Source: an uncultured Burkholderiales bacterium (GTDB lineage Bacteria; Pseudomonadota; Gammaproteobacteria; Burkholderiales; Burkholderiaceae_C). Taken from it: a stretch of 36,753 nucleotides of DNA. The stretch covers positions 1 to 36,753 of the forward strand of contig CAIZSE010000127.1 in the NCBI GenBank assembly GCA_903935585.1, given 5' to 3'. Under the pieces are notes generated by a model. It was given only the letters and a program-made list of their open reading frames with translations. It was not told the DNA's origin and searched no databases. Shown in pieces: positions 24,919 to 33,695 of the stretch. Within the stretch, counting starts at the first letter, position 1. Every line of letters starts with the position of its first letter. Position numbers and translations under genes: made by a program.

Positions 24919-25917
24919 TCAACCCCCACCCTCAGGCTTGATCTGCGCCCGGGCAATCACCTGCTTCCAGCGGGCCTGCTCTGTTTTGATGAACGCATCG
25001 AACTCGGCACCCGAATTGCCCACTGCGACGGCCGATTCCTGGGCCAGCTTTTCTTTCACCAAGGCACTGCGCGCGGCCTTGATGGCCTCAACTTCAAGCT
25101 TGGCCGTGTTGGCTTTGGACCACTTGGAAGGCGCCATCAGGCCATACCACTGGGTCATCTCAAAACCCTTGAAGCCCTGCTCTGCCACGGTGGGGACATC
25201 GGGCAACTGGGGCAAGCGCTGCGAAGTGCCTGTCGCAATGCAACGCAACCGGCCCGCTTTGATGAAAGCCATCAGTGCAGGCGCTCCCACCGAGGCCGCC
25301 TGCAATCGACCCGCCATCAGGTCGGTCAGCATGGGGCCCGTTCCCCGGTACGGCACATGCACCACAAATGTTTCGCTGGCCATCTTGAGGTACTCAAAGG
25401 CCAAATGGCCCGCACTGCCATTGCCTGCCGAGCCGTAATTGAGTTGGCCGGGTTTTGACTTGGCGTAGGCCACAAACTCTTTGAGGTTCTTGACCGGCAA
25501 ATCGGGGTGCACAACGTACAAGCTGGGCACCTTGGCCACCAGGGTGATCGGGGCAAAGTCACGGTTGGCGTCGTAGGGCAGCTTGGCAAAGATGTAGGGG
25601 TTGACGGCCAGTGTGCCGATGTGTCCCAGGATCAGGGTGTGCTCGTCCGTGCTGTTGGCCACTTCCTGCATGGCGATATTGCCTGCGGCGCCGGGCTTGT
25701 TGTCGACAAACACACTTTGCCCGATGGTTTTGGCCAGTTCACCCGCAATGGCACGCGCGACGATCTCGGAACTGCCGCCGGTGGCAAACGGCACCACCAA
25801 TCGCAAAGGCTTGGCAGGCCAAGCCGACTGGGCCTGAGAATTCGGCAGCCACAGCCCCACCGCAGACGCGGCACCGGCAGACAGAAAATCCCGACGTTTG
25901 AAATGTTGGAGGTCCAC
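24919..25917 (-). CDS. Bug-family solute-binding protein (tripartite tricarboxylate transporter type)
   Basis: This is a 332-residue periplasmic receptor from the GTG at 25917. I prefer that start because AGGAAA lies seven bases upstream and it gives a twin-arginine signal, FKRRDFLSAGAASAVGLW, at the N-terminus. A longer frame from 25989 has no such support. The mature protein shows the Bug hallmarks LRLVVPFATGGSSEIVARAI, VFVDNKPGAAGNIAMQEVA, ITLVAKVPSLYVV, YGSAGNGSAGHLA and VPYRGTGPMLTDLMAGR. No TctA or TctB membrane genes are present, as is common for the expanded Bug families of Burkholderiales. The ligand is probably a carboxylate or aromatic acid. It may be cotranscribed with tetR. Confidence 0.88.
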   Translation of the reverse strand: MDLQHFKRRDFLSAGAASAVGLWLPNSQAQSAWPAKPLRLVVPFATGGSSEIVARAIAGELAKTIGQSVFVDNKPGAAGNIAMQEVANSTDEHTLILGHIGTLAVNPYIFAKLPYDANRDFAPITLVAKVPSLYVVHPDLPVKNLKEFVAYAKSKPGQLNYGSAGNGSAGHLAFEYLKMASETFVVHVPYRGTGPMLTDLMAGRLQAASVGAPALMAFIKAGRLRCIATGTSQRLPQLPDVPTVAEQGFKGFEMTQWYGLMAPSKWSKANTAKLEVEAIKAARSALVKEKLAQESAVAVGNSGAEFDAFIKTEQARWKQVIARAQIKPEGGG

Positions 25918-26068
25918 GGTATGTTTCCTGATTATTTGAATGTGAAAGCATGTCATCGTAGCAAGTCGCCGCAAGCGAGCAACCGGCACAACACTTCAAG
26001 CGGGTTCGTCGCGTCAGCTCGCAGTGGTTATATTTGACGCAGCGACATTTCCATTTTTGAAAGTACCC

Positions 26069-26950
26069 ATGAAAACAATCGGCATGATCGGCATCGGCAT
26101 GATGGGCCACGGCATCGCGAGCAATTTGCTCAAGCACGGGCAAAGCCTCACGGTCCTGGAACACCCTGGCAACCAGCCCCTGACAGACCTGCTGGCAGCC
26201 GGTGCGCGCACCTGCCACACCGCGCAAGCACTGGCGCAGCAATCCGAGGTGATCATTTTGTGCGTCACCGGCACGCCGCAAGTCGAGGCCGTGCTCACGG
26301 GTGAGGATGGGGTTTTGCAGGGCATGCGCCCTGGCACCATCGTCATCGATTGCTCCACAGCCGTGCCCGCATCGACCGAAAAAGTGGCTGCGATGGTGAT
26401 CGCCCGGGGGGGCCAGTTTTTGGACTCCCCCATGACCCGCACCCCCAAAGAAGCGGCCGAAGGTCGACTGAATTTGCTGGTGGGTGGCGATGCGGCCTTG
26501 TTCGAAATTTGCAAACCGATCCTGTCGTGCTTTGCAGAAAACATCGTGCACACCGGCCCCATCGGCTCGGGTCACCGCATGAAGTTGCTGCACAACTATG
26601 TGTCGCTGGGCACCGTCACCTTGCTGGCCGAAGCGGCGGCCTGCGCGCAGTTGTCGGGCGTGAACGCGCAAACCTTTGTGGACGTGCTGGCCATGGGCGG
26701 CGGCTGGGGTGCGGCGCTCGAGCGCCTCAAGCCCACACTGGCTACCGGCGACACTTCGGGCCTGCGCTTTTCCATGAGCAATGCCCTGAAAGACCTGAGC
26801 TATTACAACCAGATGGCCATCGACACCCAGGCCGACCACACCGTGGCGCAAGCGGTCAAAAACACGCTGGAGGCCGCTTGCCAAGAAGGCGACCCGAACG
26901 CCTTGGTGCCGGAGCTGATCGGGTTGTTGGTCAAGCGGCGGGGGGCTTGA
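26069..26950 (+). CDS. NAD(P)-dependent oxidoreductase, 3-hydroxyisobutyrate dehydrogenase family
   Basis: This is a 293-residue beta-hydroxyacid dehydrogenase. The ATG at 26069 is chosen because the Rossmann motif IGMIGIGMMGHGIA begins directly after it; a 15-residue upstream extension is unlikely. IVIDCSTAVPAS (about 91-102) is the substrate loop and Lys172 in GSGHRMKLLHNY is the catalytic lysine. The usual DAPVSGG segment reads DSPMTRTPKEAAEG, placing it in a subgroup seen in aromatic- and sulfo-compound loci. EHPGN after the second strand suggests NAD. Substrate unknown. It is divergent from the Bug-type gene and could share its promoter region. A GAGGC-TGAA-GCCTC hairpin follows at 26966-26979. 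Confidence 0.8.
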   Translation: MKTIGMIGIGMMGHGIASNLLKHGQSLTVLEHPGNQPLTDLLAAGARTCHTAQALAQQSEVIILCVTGTPQVEAVLTGEDGVLQGMRPGTIVIDCSTAVPASTEKVAAMVIARGGQFLDSPMTRTPKEAAEGRLNLLVGGDAALFEICKPILSCFAENIVHTGPIGSGHRMKLLHNYVSLGTVTLLAEAAACAQLSGVNAQTFVDVLAMGGGWGAALERLKPTLATGDTSGLRFSMSNALKDLSYYNQMAIDTQADHTVAQAVKNTLEAACQEGDPNALVPELIGLLVKRRGA

Positions 26951-26984
26951 GCCCACTGAAAATGCGAGGCTGAAGCCTCACACA

Positions 26985-27062
26985 TTAAGCCTGCTGGTAC
27001 TGCCAATAGTCGACCAAGCGCTTGGACTCGCGCACCCCATCGTGAGGTGCGCCACCATCAGT
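26985..27062 (-). pseudogene. Possible C-terminal gene remnant of unknown origin
   Basis: A short minus-strand frame, overlapping the dinD stop, reads APHDGVRESKRLVDYWQYQQ and stops at 26985. It looks like the tail of a protein, with balanced composition, but I do not recognise the family. There is no start. It is next to other gene fossils, which is the only reason I list it. Confidence 0.25.
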
Positions 27063-27589
27063 CTTTTGCCCTCTGCTTGCCCCGCAGGCCTTTGGCGTAT
27101 TGGTCGTCCAGTGCCAGCTTTGGCTTGACCGTTTTCAGCCGCTTTGCCACTTCCTTGATGTGCTCAGCTGGGGCAATGTGCTCGGGCAGGGTGCCACCAA
27201 TACGTTCAATAGCGCCACGCACTTCTTTGCCGACTTGTTCATGGGCTTGTATGGCTTGGCTTTGGCTGCGGATGCCTTCACGCGCCAGCTTTTTTGGGCA
27301 ATCAGTAGCAGGCAAAGCGGGAGAGGTGGAAGTCGTCCACATCCCGTTGAGCACCCTTGGCTAGGTCGATCATTTTGCCGGCGCCGGCAAAATGATGCTC
27401 TGGAGGATTTTCTGATTCGCGACAGGAACTTACCGCCCGTTCAATGGCTTGCTTAAAGCGCCGCCATTGGCTGTAGCCGAGCAAGGCTTGCAGATCCCTG
27501 GCGCTCCAGTACTCGGCACCAAATTCGTTGATCTGACGCAGATCCTCAAAGCTTTTACTGCCTATGGCGACTTTTGTACTTTTACTCAT
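27058..27589 (-). pseudogene. dinD: dinD pseudogene with a large internal deletion
   Basis: The N-terminal frame from the ATG at 27589 matches DNA-damage-inducible protein D: INEFGAEYWSARDLQALLGY, then FKQAIERAVSSCRESENPPE, HHF and DDFHLSRFACY. It stops at 27302. In another frame the C-terminal part follows directly: CPKKLAREGIRSQSQAIQAH, EQVGKEVRGAIERIGGTLPE. It ends at 27058. Compared with Escherichia coli DinD as I recall it, roughly the central third (after RFACYL) is absent. A deletion with a frame change explains this. The product would be inactive or not made. No LexA box CTGT-N8-ACAG is visible upstream. Confidence 0.75.
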
Positions 27590-27603
27590 CGTGACACCCT
27601 TGA

Positions 27604-27790
27604 TTAATGAATATCAAAATACTCATTATCAGTCGGATTGAACAGCACACCCTCATTCCAGCGACCATCCCACGCTGAATTAAGCCTGCACCTCCACTTG
27701 GTGCGGGTTCAAGTCAATCTGCGAGTTGACCAAGGTCGAAGCCAGAGCCTCGACCGAATCGGCCGCCGCACGCCGTGCGAGATGCAGGCA
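27604..27790 (-). pseudogene. SNF2/DEAD-type helicase remnant, N-terminal plus unassigned C-terminal piece
   Basis: Between the aroE stop and the dinD start, a frame without a start codon reads RRAAADSVEALASTLVNSQI then DLNPHQVEVQA, stopping at 27680. The phrase LASxLxxxxxDLNPHQVEAALFAF begins many SNF2-like helicases found next to restriction or defence genes, just before the Walker A region. In another frame, NSAWDGRWNEGVLFNPTDNE then YFDIH follows to a stop at 27604 and looks like a protein C-terminus. I read this as another gene collapsed by internal deletion. The C-terminal piece could derive from a different gene. Confidence 0.45.
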
Positions 27791-27805
27791 CGGTTTTACA
27801 AAAAA

Positions 27806-28636
27806 TCAGACCAGCGGCACGGTGAGTTGTTGGATCACCCCGGCCGTGTCCGGACGCACGCCACGCCACCAGGCAAATGCCTCAGCGGCCTGCTCGGCCA
27901 GCATGCCCACGCCATCGGCCAGGCGCGTGACGCCTGCTTGTTGTGCCAACAGCAGAAAAGGCGTGAGGCCCTTGCCATAGGTCAGGTCATAGGCCAGACA
28001 GTCGGGTGAAAAAACACTGGGGTGCAAAGGTGGCAGCTCGGCAGTCAGGCTGGACGAACTCGCGTTCAGCACCAGATCAAAAACCCCCACCACATCGGCA
28101 TAAGCGGCCGCATGCACAGGCACTTTCCCACTCTGGTGCTGGTTCGCCAGGGCAACCAGTTCTTCGGCCTTGGCCAACGTGCGGTTGACAATCACCAGCT
28201 CGGCAGGTTGCTCGGCCAACAGGGGCAGCAACGCGCCACGGGTCGCGCCGCCCGCGCCCAGAATCAAGACCCGGCGCCCCTTGATCGGACAGGCCAAGTT
28301 GTGCACCAAATCGCGCACCAGACCCACACCGTCAAAGTTCTGCGCATGGACCTTGTCGCCCTCAAACTTGAGGGCGTTGACAGCCCCCGCCATCTGCGCG
28401 CTGGGTGCCAGATCGGTGGCGTAGGCAAAGGCATCGAGCTTGAAGGGTGCGGTCACGTTCATGCCCCGCCCGCCCGCTGCACGAAACGCATCCACCACCG
28501 CTGCAAAACCACCCACAGGTGCCAGCAGCTTGGTGTAGTCGATGTCCTGCCCGGTCACCTTGGCAAAAGCGCTGTGAATCAGCGGTGACTTGCTTTGCAC
28601 GATGGGGTTGCCGATGACGGCGTAACGGTCGGTCAT
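27806..28636 (-). CDS. aroE: Shikimate dehydrogenase, NADP-type
   Basis: This AroE converts 3-dehydroshikimate and shikimate. It has 276 residues with the canonical start YAVIGNPIVQSKSPLIHSAF, catalytic Lys66 in NVTAPFKLDAF, Asp102 in NFDGVGLVRDL, the Rossmann motif ILGAGGATRGAL and NRT at 151-153, the NADP-phosphate-binding motif. ACGFGL-like ends are replaced by ADGVGMLAEQAAEAFAWWRG, which is typical. The NRT motif and close match to biosynthetic AroE suggest the anabolic enzyme. Its place after the pmd operon and an MFS gene could instead mean a catabolic duplicate. A 99-base gap with a hairpin (28686-28724) separates it from the MFS gene. Ribosome site weak. Confidence 0.9.
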   Translation of the reverse strand: MTDRYAVIGNPIVQSKSPLIHSAFAKVTGQDIDYTKLLAPVGGFAAVVDAFRAAGGRGMNVTAPFKLDAFAYATDLAPSAQMAGAVNALKFEGDKVHAQNFDGVGLVRDLVHNLACPIKGRRVLILGAGGATRGALLPLLAEQPAELVIVNRTLAKAEELVALANQHQSGKVPVHAAAYADVVGVFDLVLNASSSSLTAELPPLHPSVFSPDCLAYDLTYGKGLTPFLLLAQQAGVTRLADGVGMLAEQAAEAFAWWRGVRPDTAGVIQQLTVPLV

Positions 28637-28685
28637 GAAGAAGTTTTTCTAAAACAATGAAGTGATCTTATCGTCCCCGGCACCC

Positions 28686-28724
28686 GCGCGATGGGCCTGC
28701 CAAGCCGTCACCCCCATCGGGCGC
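28686..28724 (-). terminator. Hairpin between MFS gene and aroE
   Basis: CGATGGG (28689-28695) pairs with CCCATCG (28713-28719), with a further GCG/CGC pairing outside a two-base bulge. No T-run follows on the minus strand. Partial termination is possible. Confidence 0.3.
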
Positions 28725-28735
28725 CATTCAAAGCG

Positions 28736-29917
28736 TCAGTGTCGCCCCACCAGCCGGTAAATGACGCCCCCCAAAACCGCCACGCCCAACGCCGCCAGCA
28801 TCAAGGCGTAAGGCAACCAGCCACGGTCCACGCTCTGGGCCACCAGCAGCACACCGGTCGACTGGCCAAAAAACAGCAGGCAGGCGAACAAGGTCACCGC
28901 CGTACCGCGAGAGGCGGGGGCCATTTGCGTAGCCTGGACCTGCAGTGTGTTGTGCAGCATGTAAAAGCCAAACCCCGTGACAAAGCAGCCCAGCATGCCC
29001 AGCACCGGCTGGTTGGCCCAAGCCACCGTGAGCATGCCCAGCGCAATGCAGGCCGTGCCGGTTCTGACCAGACCGCGCTCGCCGCCCAGCCAGCCCATCC
29101 AACGCCGTGCCAGCTGGCTGTAGACCAAGCCACCCACGCCGTAAAGCACCATCACCGAGCCGGCAAAAACCAGGCTCATGTCGTATTGCACGTGCAAATG
29201 GGTAGGGATGAAGGCCATGGTGCCGAAGATCAAGGCCCCCTCGATGGCCGTCACAGCCAGGACCTGACGCACACGCTTCGTGCGAAGGATCTGGAAGGTG
29301 TTGGTAAAGTACGCCTTGAAACTGGTGCCGCCGACGGCAGATGCTTGTGCAGGTGTGTTGCGAAACTTGCGCCACAGCATGAATGCCGCAAGCGAAAACA
29401 CAGCAGACAACATGGCAAAAGCACTGCGCCAGCCCAAATGCTCTGCCGCAAATCCCCCGAACCACAAGCCGGCCATCATGCCGCTGACGGTGTATCCCAT
29501 GAACCTGGCCAGGGTTTCCTGGCGCCGGTCGTAGGCCACCTGGTCACCAATCCAGGCCATGGACAGCGGAATGATGCCAGCAGCCGCCGCACCCATGAAG
29601 CCACGCATGACCACCAACAGCGTGAGGTCTGACGCCATGCTGGTGATGGCACTGAACACTGCGCAGGCCAGCACCGCCAAAGAGATCACCCGCAGTTTCC
29701 CGAAACGGTCTCCCAGCGGCCCATAAAAAAGTTGCAGCACCCCGTAGCACACGGCAAACACCGAGACCACACGCGAGGCATCGCCCGTGGTGACCTGAAA
29801 CTCTTGCCCCAGCACCACCAGCATCGGGTCGCACAAACGCATCGAGGCCATGCTGGCAAAGCCCGCCAGGCCCATCACGCGCAGGCTGTTGCGCTCAGCT
29901 TGCGCTGTGAATGCCAT
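28736..29917 (-). CDS. Major facilitator superfamily transporter
   Basis: This is a 393-residue membrane protein with about 12 helices. The MFS motif A, FYGPLGDRFGKLRVISLA, lies between helices 2 and 3 (about 63-80). MRGFMGAAAAGIIPLSMAWI (about 108-127) is the helix-4 region. The layout suggests a DHA1-type proton-coupled exporter or importer. It follows pmdC by three bases, so translation is coupled and it belongs to the protocatechuate operon. A role in aromatic-acid transport, by analogy with pmdK in Comamonas, is inference; by sequence it does not look like the aromatic acid/H+ symporter group. Confidence 0.85.
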   Translation of the reverse strand: MAFTAQAERNSLRVMGLAGFASMASMRLCDPMLVVLGQEFQVTTGDASRVVSVFAVCYGVLQLFYGPLGDRFGKLRVISLAVLACAVFSAITSMASDLTLLVVMRGFMGAAAAGIIPLSMAWIGDQVAYDRRQETLARFMGYTVSGMMAGLWFGGFAAEHLGWRSAFAMLSAVFSLAAFMLWRKFRNTPAQASAVGGTSFKAYFTNTFQILRTKRVRQVLAVTAIEGALIFGTMAFIPTHLHVQYDMSLVFAGSVMVLYGVGGLVYSQLARRWMGWLGGERGLVRTGTACIALGMLTVAWANQPVLGMLGCFVTGFGFYMLHNTLQVQATQMAPASRGTAVTLFACLLFFGQSTGVLLVAQSVDRGWLPYALMLAALGVAVLGGVIYRLVGRH

Positions 29918-29920
29918 CGT

Positions 29921-30877
29921 TCAGCCCATCAGCTGTTGTTCCAGATCGTGCAAGACCTGGTAGCAAGGCAGCACCTGTGCGATGCTCGAATTTGGCTCGC
30001 GGCCTTGCTGAATCGCTGCGAAAAATTCGCGGTCTTGCAACTCGATGCCGTTCATGGACACGGCCACTTGGGACACATCGATCTTTTCTTCCTTGCCCGT
30101 GAACAGATCGTCGTAACGCGCGAGATAGGTGCCGGTGTCACCGATGTAGCGAAAGTAAGTGCCCAGCGGGCCATCGTTGTTGAAGCTCAGGCTGAGTGTG
30201 CAGATCGCACCATTGGCGGCCTGGAGCTGGATGCTCATGTCCATGGCGATGCCCAATGCAGGGTGAATCGGGCCCTGAATGGCATTGGCTTTCACGATGG
30301 GGCTGCCGCACTGGTAGGCGAACAGGTCCACCGTGTGGGCAGCGTGGTGCCACAGCAGGTGGTCGGTCCAGCTGCGGGCCTGGCCCAGCGCGTTCATGTT
30401 GGTGCGCCGAAAGAAATAGGTCTGCACATCCATTTGCTGGATGTTGAGATCCCCGGCCTGGACCTTGTTGTGCACCCACTGGTGGCTGGGGTTGAAGCGG
30501 CGGGTGTGCCCCACCATGGCCACCAGACCGGTTTGTTGTTGCACGCGCAAGACTTCCTGGCCGTCTTTGTAGACATCGCACAGCGGAATCTCCACCTGCA
30601 CGTGTTTGCCGGCCTTCAGGCAAGCCAGGGTCTGGCTGGCGTGCATTTGCGTGGGGGTGCACAAAATCACCGCATCCACTTCTTTCAAAGCCAGTGCCTC
30701 GCCCAGGTCGGTGGTGGCATGTGCAATGCCGTATTTGGCAGCGACTTCTTTGGTTTTTTCGATGTCGCGGCTGATCAGCGAAACGACCTCGACGCCGTCG
30801 ATGTTCCGGATCCCGTCCAGGTGTTTGATGCCGAAGGCACCAGCGCCAGCCAGGGCGACTTTGATGGTTTTGCTCAT
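29921..30877 (-). CDS. pmdC: 4-Carboxy-2-hydroxymuconate-6-semialdehyde dehydrogenase
   Basis: This Gfo/Idh/MocA-family enzyme (LigC/PmdC) oxidises the protocatechuate 4,5-cleavage product to 2-pyrone-4,6-dicarboxylate with NAD(P). From the ATG at 30877 (AAGG eight bases upstream) it has 318 residues. The N-terminal Rossmann motif is ALAGAGAFGIKHLDGI. Family-specific stretches are VILCTPTQMHASQTLACLKA, VQVEIPLCDV, MVGHTRRFNPSHQWVHNK, QMDVQTYFFRRTNMNALG and LLWHHAAHTVDLFAYQ. The EKP motif of general family members is EIP here, as in LigC. In the usual pmd order it follows pmdB, but here a nuclease gene and a small ORF intervene. Confidence 0.93.
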   Translation of the reverse strand: MSKTIKVALAGAGAFGIKHLDGIRNIDGVEVVSLISRDIEKTKEVAAKYGIAHATTDLGEALALKEVDAVILCTPTQMHASQTLACLKAGKHVQVEIPLCDVYKDGQEVLRVQQQTGLVAMVGHTRRFNPSHQWVHNKVQAGDLNIQQMDVQTYFFRRTNMNALGQARSWTDHLLWHHAAHTVDLFAYQCGSPIVKANAIQGPIHPALGIAMDMSIQLQAANGAICTLSLSFNNDGPLGTYFRYIGDTGTYLARYDDLFTGKEEKIDVSQVAVSMNGIELQDREFFAAIQQGREPNSSIAQVLPCYQVLHDLEQQLMG

Positions 30878-30899
30878 GGGTATTGCCTTGATGTGAAAA

Positions 30900-31106
30900 T
30901 TATTTGAGTTTGAAAATGTTGCGCAGAACCAAATCACTTGTGACACACAGCACATTGCTCTTCAAAGCCAACGCCAAGCAGCCGACTTTGCTGATGGTGT
31001 CTTGAGTGCCGTTGGCTGGATTGCGAAAAATCTCACGGATGGTTTCGCGTACGGGGGTGCCGTTGATTTCAAGCGGCAGTGTTTCGAGGTCGGGGTGATC
31101 ACTCAT
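30900..31106 (-). CDS. Small hypothetical protein coupled to the DUF1016 nuclease
   Basis: This is a 68-residue frame whose ATG overlaps the nuclease stop (ATGA at 31103-31106), so it is probably translated by coupling. The first half, DLETLPLEINGTPVRETIRE then IFRNPANGTQDTISKVG, looks like a natural soluble protein. The second half, ALKSNVLCVTSDLVLRNIFK, runs into the pmdC leader and may be read-through past an insertion junction. I recognise no family. It could be a partner of the nuclease or a truncated gene. It stops 22 bases before the pmdC start codon. Confidence 0.45.
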   Translation of the reverse strand: MSDHPDLETLPLEINGTPVRETIREIFRNPANGTQDTISKVGCLALALKSNVLCVTSDLVLRNIFKLK

Positions 31107-32224
31107 GCCCTCCCCCTCTGCGTCAGTTGAGCGCTTGCCCTGCGAAGTTCATTGGTTATTTGCTCAGCACTGGGCAACAGGGTTTGGTACCTCGCAGCAA
31201 GCACTTTATTGGGCAAGCCTTCCAGCGCATAGTGCGCTTGGGCTGCGCCCTTTTGACTGCACAAGATGATGCCCACGGGCGGGTTCTCTCCTTCACGCAT
31301 CCAATGGGCTTTGGCGTAGTTCAGGTACATGTGCATTTGCCCAGCATCGGCGTGGCTGAATTTTCCGAGTTTGAGGTCGATCAGCACCAGGCATTGCAGG
31401 GCCCGATGGTAAAAGACCAAGTCAACGCGGAACCATTCATCATCGAGGCGTAAGCGTTTTTGGCGACCCACGAAGGCAAAGTCGTCGCCCAATTCCAGCA
31501 GGAAATCTTCCAACCTGTGGATCAGCGCTTCTTCCAGATCGCTTTCGCTGTACTCGTCTTTGAGATCAAGAAACTCCAGCACATACGGATCCTTGATGAT
31601 GGTGTCCAGTCCCATTATGTCTTCAGGCTTGGGCTGAGCGCCTTTGCTGAGCATGGCCTTTTTATCTTTGGAAAGCAGGCTGCGCTCAAAAAACTGGCTA
31701 TCAATTTGACGCTTGAGTTGCCGTACGCTCCAGCCGCCGCGCAGGGCTTCGTGTTCGTAGAACTGACGGGACTCTTCCCCGTCGACTGACAAGAGGCACA
31801 CATAAGCCGACCATGGCAGGGGAAAGGCGTGTGCGAGGTCTTTCAGGATGAATGGGCCAGACGGTGTTTCGCGGATGGGGGCGCGAATCGCAGAAATTTC
31901 ATCGATTCCGGATTTTGCAGACGCTGTCTGCAAAATCTTCTCGTAAGACCATCCCATGTGAAAAGCCCGCATCTGCGCTAAGTTGCGCGCGCCAAACCCC
32001 CGCCCAAACTCAACCGTCAAATCCACTGCCAGTTGTTGGATGAGTTGTTCACCATAAGCCGCCCGGCGCTTGCCCTTTTGCTCGGCTTCAACAATGCGCC
32101 GCCCCACCTCCCAATAACTCGCTGTCATCACCGCATTGACACTGCGCACCGCAACTGTTCGGGCTTGGCGCAGTAAATCTGCGATGTCAGCTTGCAGGTT
32201 TTGGTAGTTTTTTGTGTGATTCAT
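31103..32224 (-). CDS. YhcG-like PDDEXK nuclease (DUF1016)
   Basis: This is a 373-residue protein. The N-terminal DUF1016 helical domain (about 1-150) contains VMTASYWEVGRRIVEAEQKG, RAAYGEQLIQQLAVDLTVEF and GFGARNLAQMRAFH. A linker includes EISAIRAPIRETPSG. The C-terminal PDDEXK fold (about 210-345) shows FVGRQKRLRLDDEWFRVDLV, FYHRALQCLVLIDLKLGKF (catalytic Asp, then the D-x-K motif as DLK) and AGQMHMYLNYAKAHW. Homologs occur beside restriction-modification genes, but the biological role is not settled. AAGGAGAG nine bases upstream fixes the start at 32224. It lies inside the pmd operon on the same strand, preceded by an AT-rich gap. Confidence 0.88.
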   Translation of the reverse strand: MNHTKNYQNLQADIADLLRQARTVAVRSVNAVMTASYWEVGRRIVEAEQKGKRRAAYGEQLIQQLAVDLTVEFGRGFGARNLAQMRAFHMGWSYEKILQTASAKSGIDEISAIRAPIRETPSGPFILKDLAHAFPLPWSAYVCLLSVDGEESRQFYEHEALRGGWSVRQLKRQIDSQFFERSLLSKDKKAMLSKGAQPKPEDIMGLDTIIKDPYVLEFLDLKDEYSESDLEEALIHRLEDFLLELGDDFAFVGRQKRLRLDDEWFRVDLVFYHRALQCLVLIDLKLGKFSHADAGQMHMYLNYAKAHWMREGENPPVGIILCSQKGAAQAHYALEGLPNKVLAARYQTLLPSAEQITNELRRASAQLTQRGRA

Positions 32225-32338
32225 GGGAACTTACTCTCCTTGTTTTTTTTCATTTAAACGAGGCACCACCCTCGAAAATTATGACTTTTATGATATTTAA
32301 CAAGGATAAACGAACTCATTAATCAACCAAACCGGGAC
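32225..32338 (-). other. AT-rich gap between pmdB and the nuclease gene
   Basis: This 114-base stretch is clearly richer in A+T than the pmd genes. It includes a CGAGG-CACCAC-CCTCG hairpin at 32259-32274 and the 11-mer TTGATTAATGA (minus strand, 32326-32316), which recurs in opposite orientation at 27600-27610. It may carry an independent promoter for the nuclease and may mark an insertion border. Confidence 0.4.
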
Positions 32339-33692
<1,354 letters not shown>

Positions 33693-33695
33693 GGT

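Noticed and set aside
27590..27660. LexA-type box before the dinD remnant
   Set aside because: No CTGT-N8-ACAG pair is present; only an AT-rich imperfect dyad near 27604-27627.
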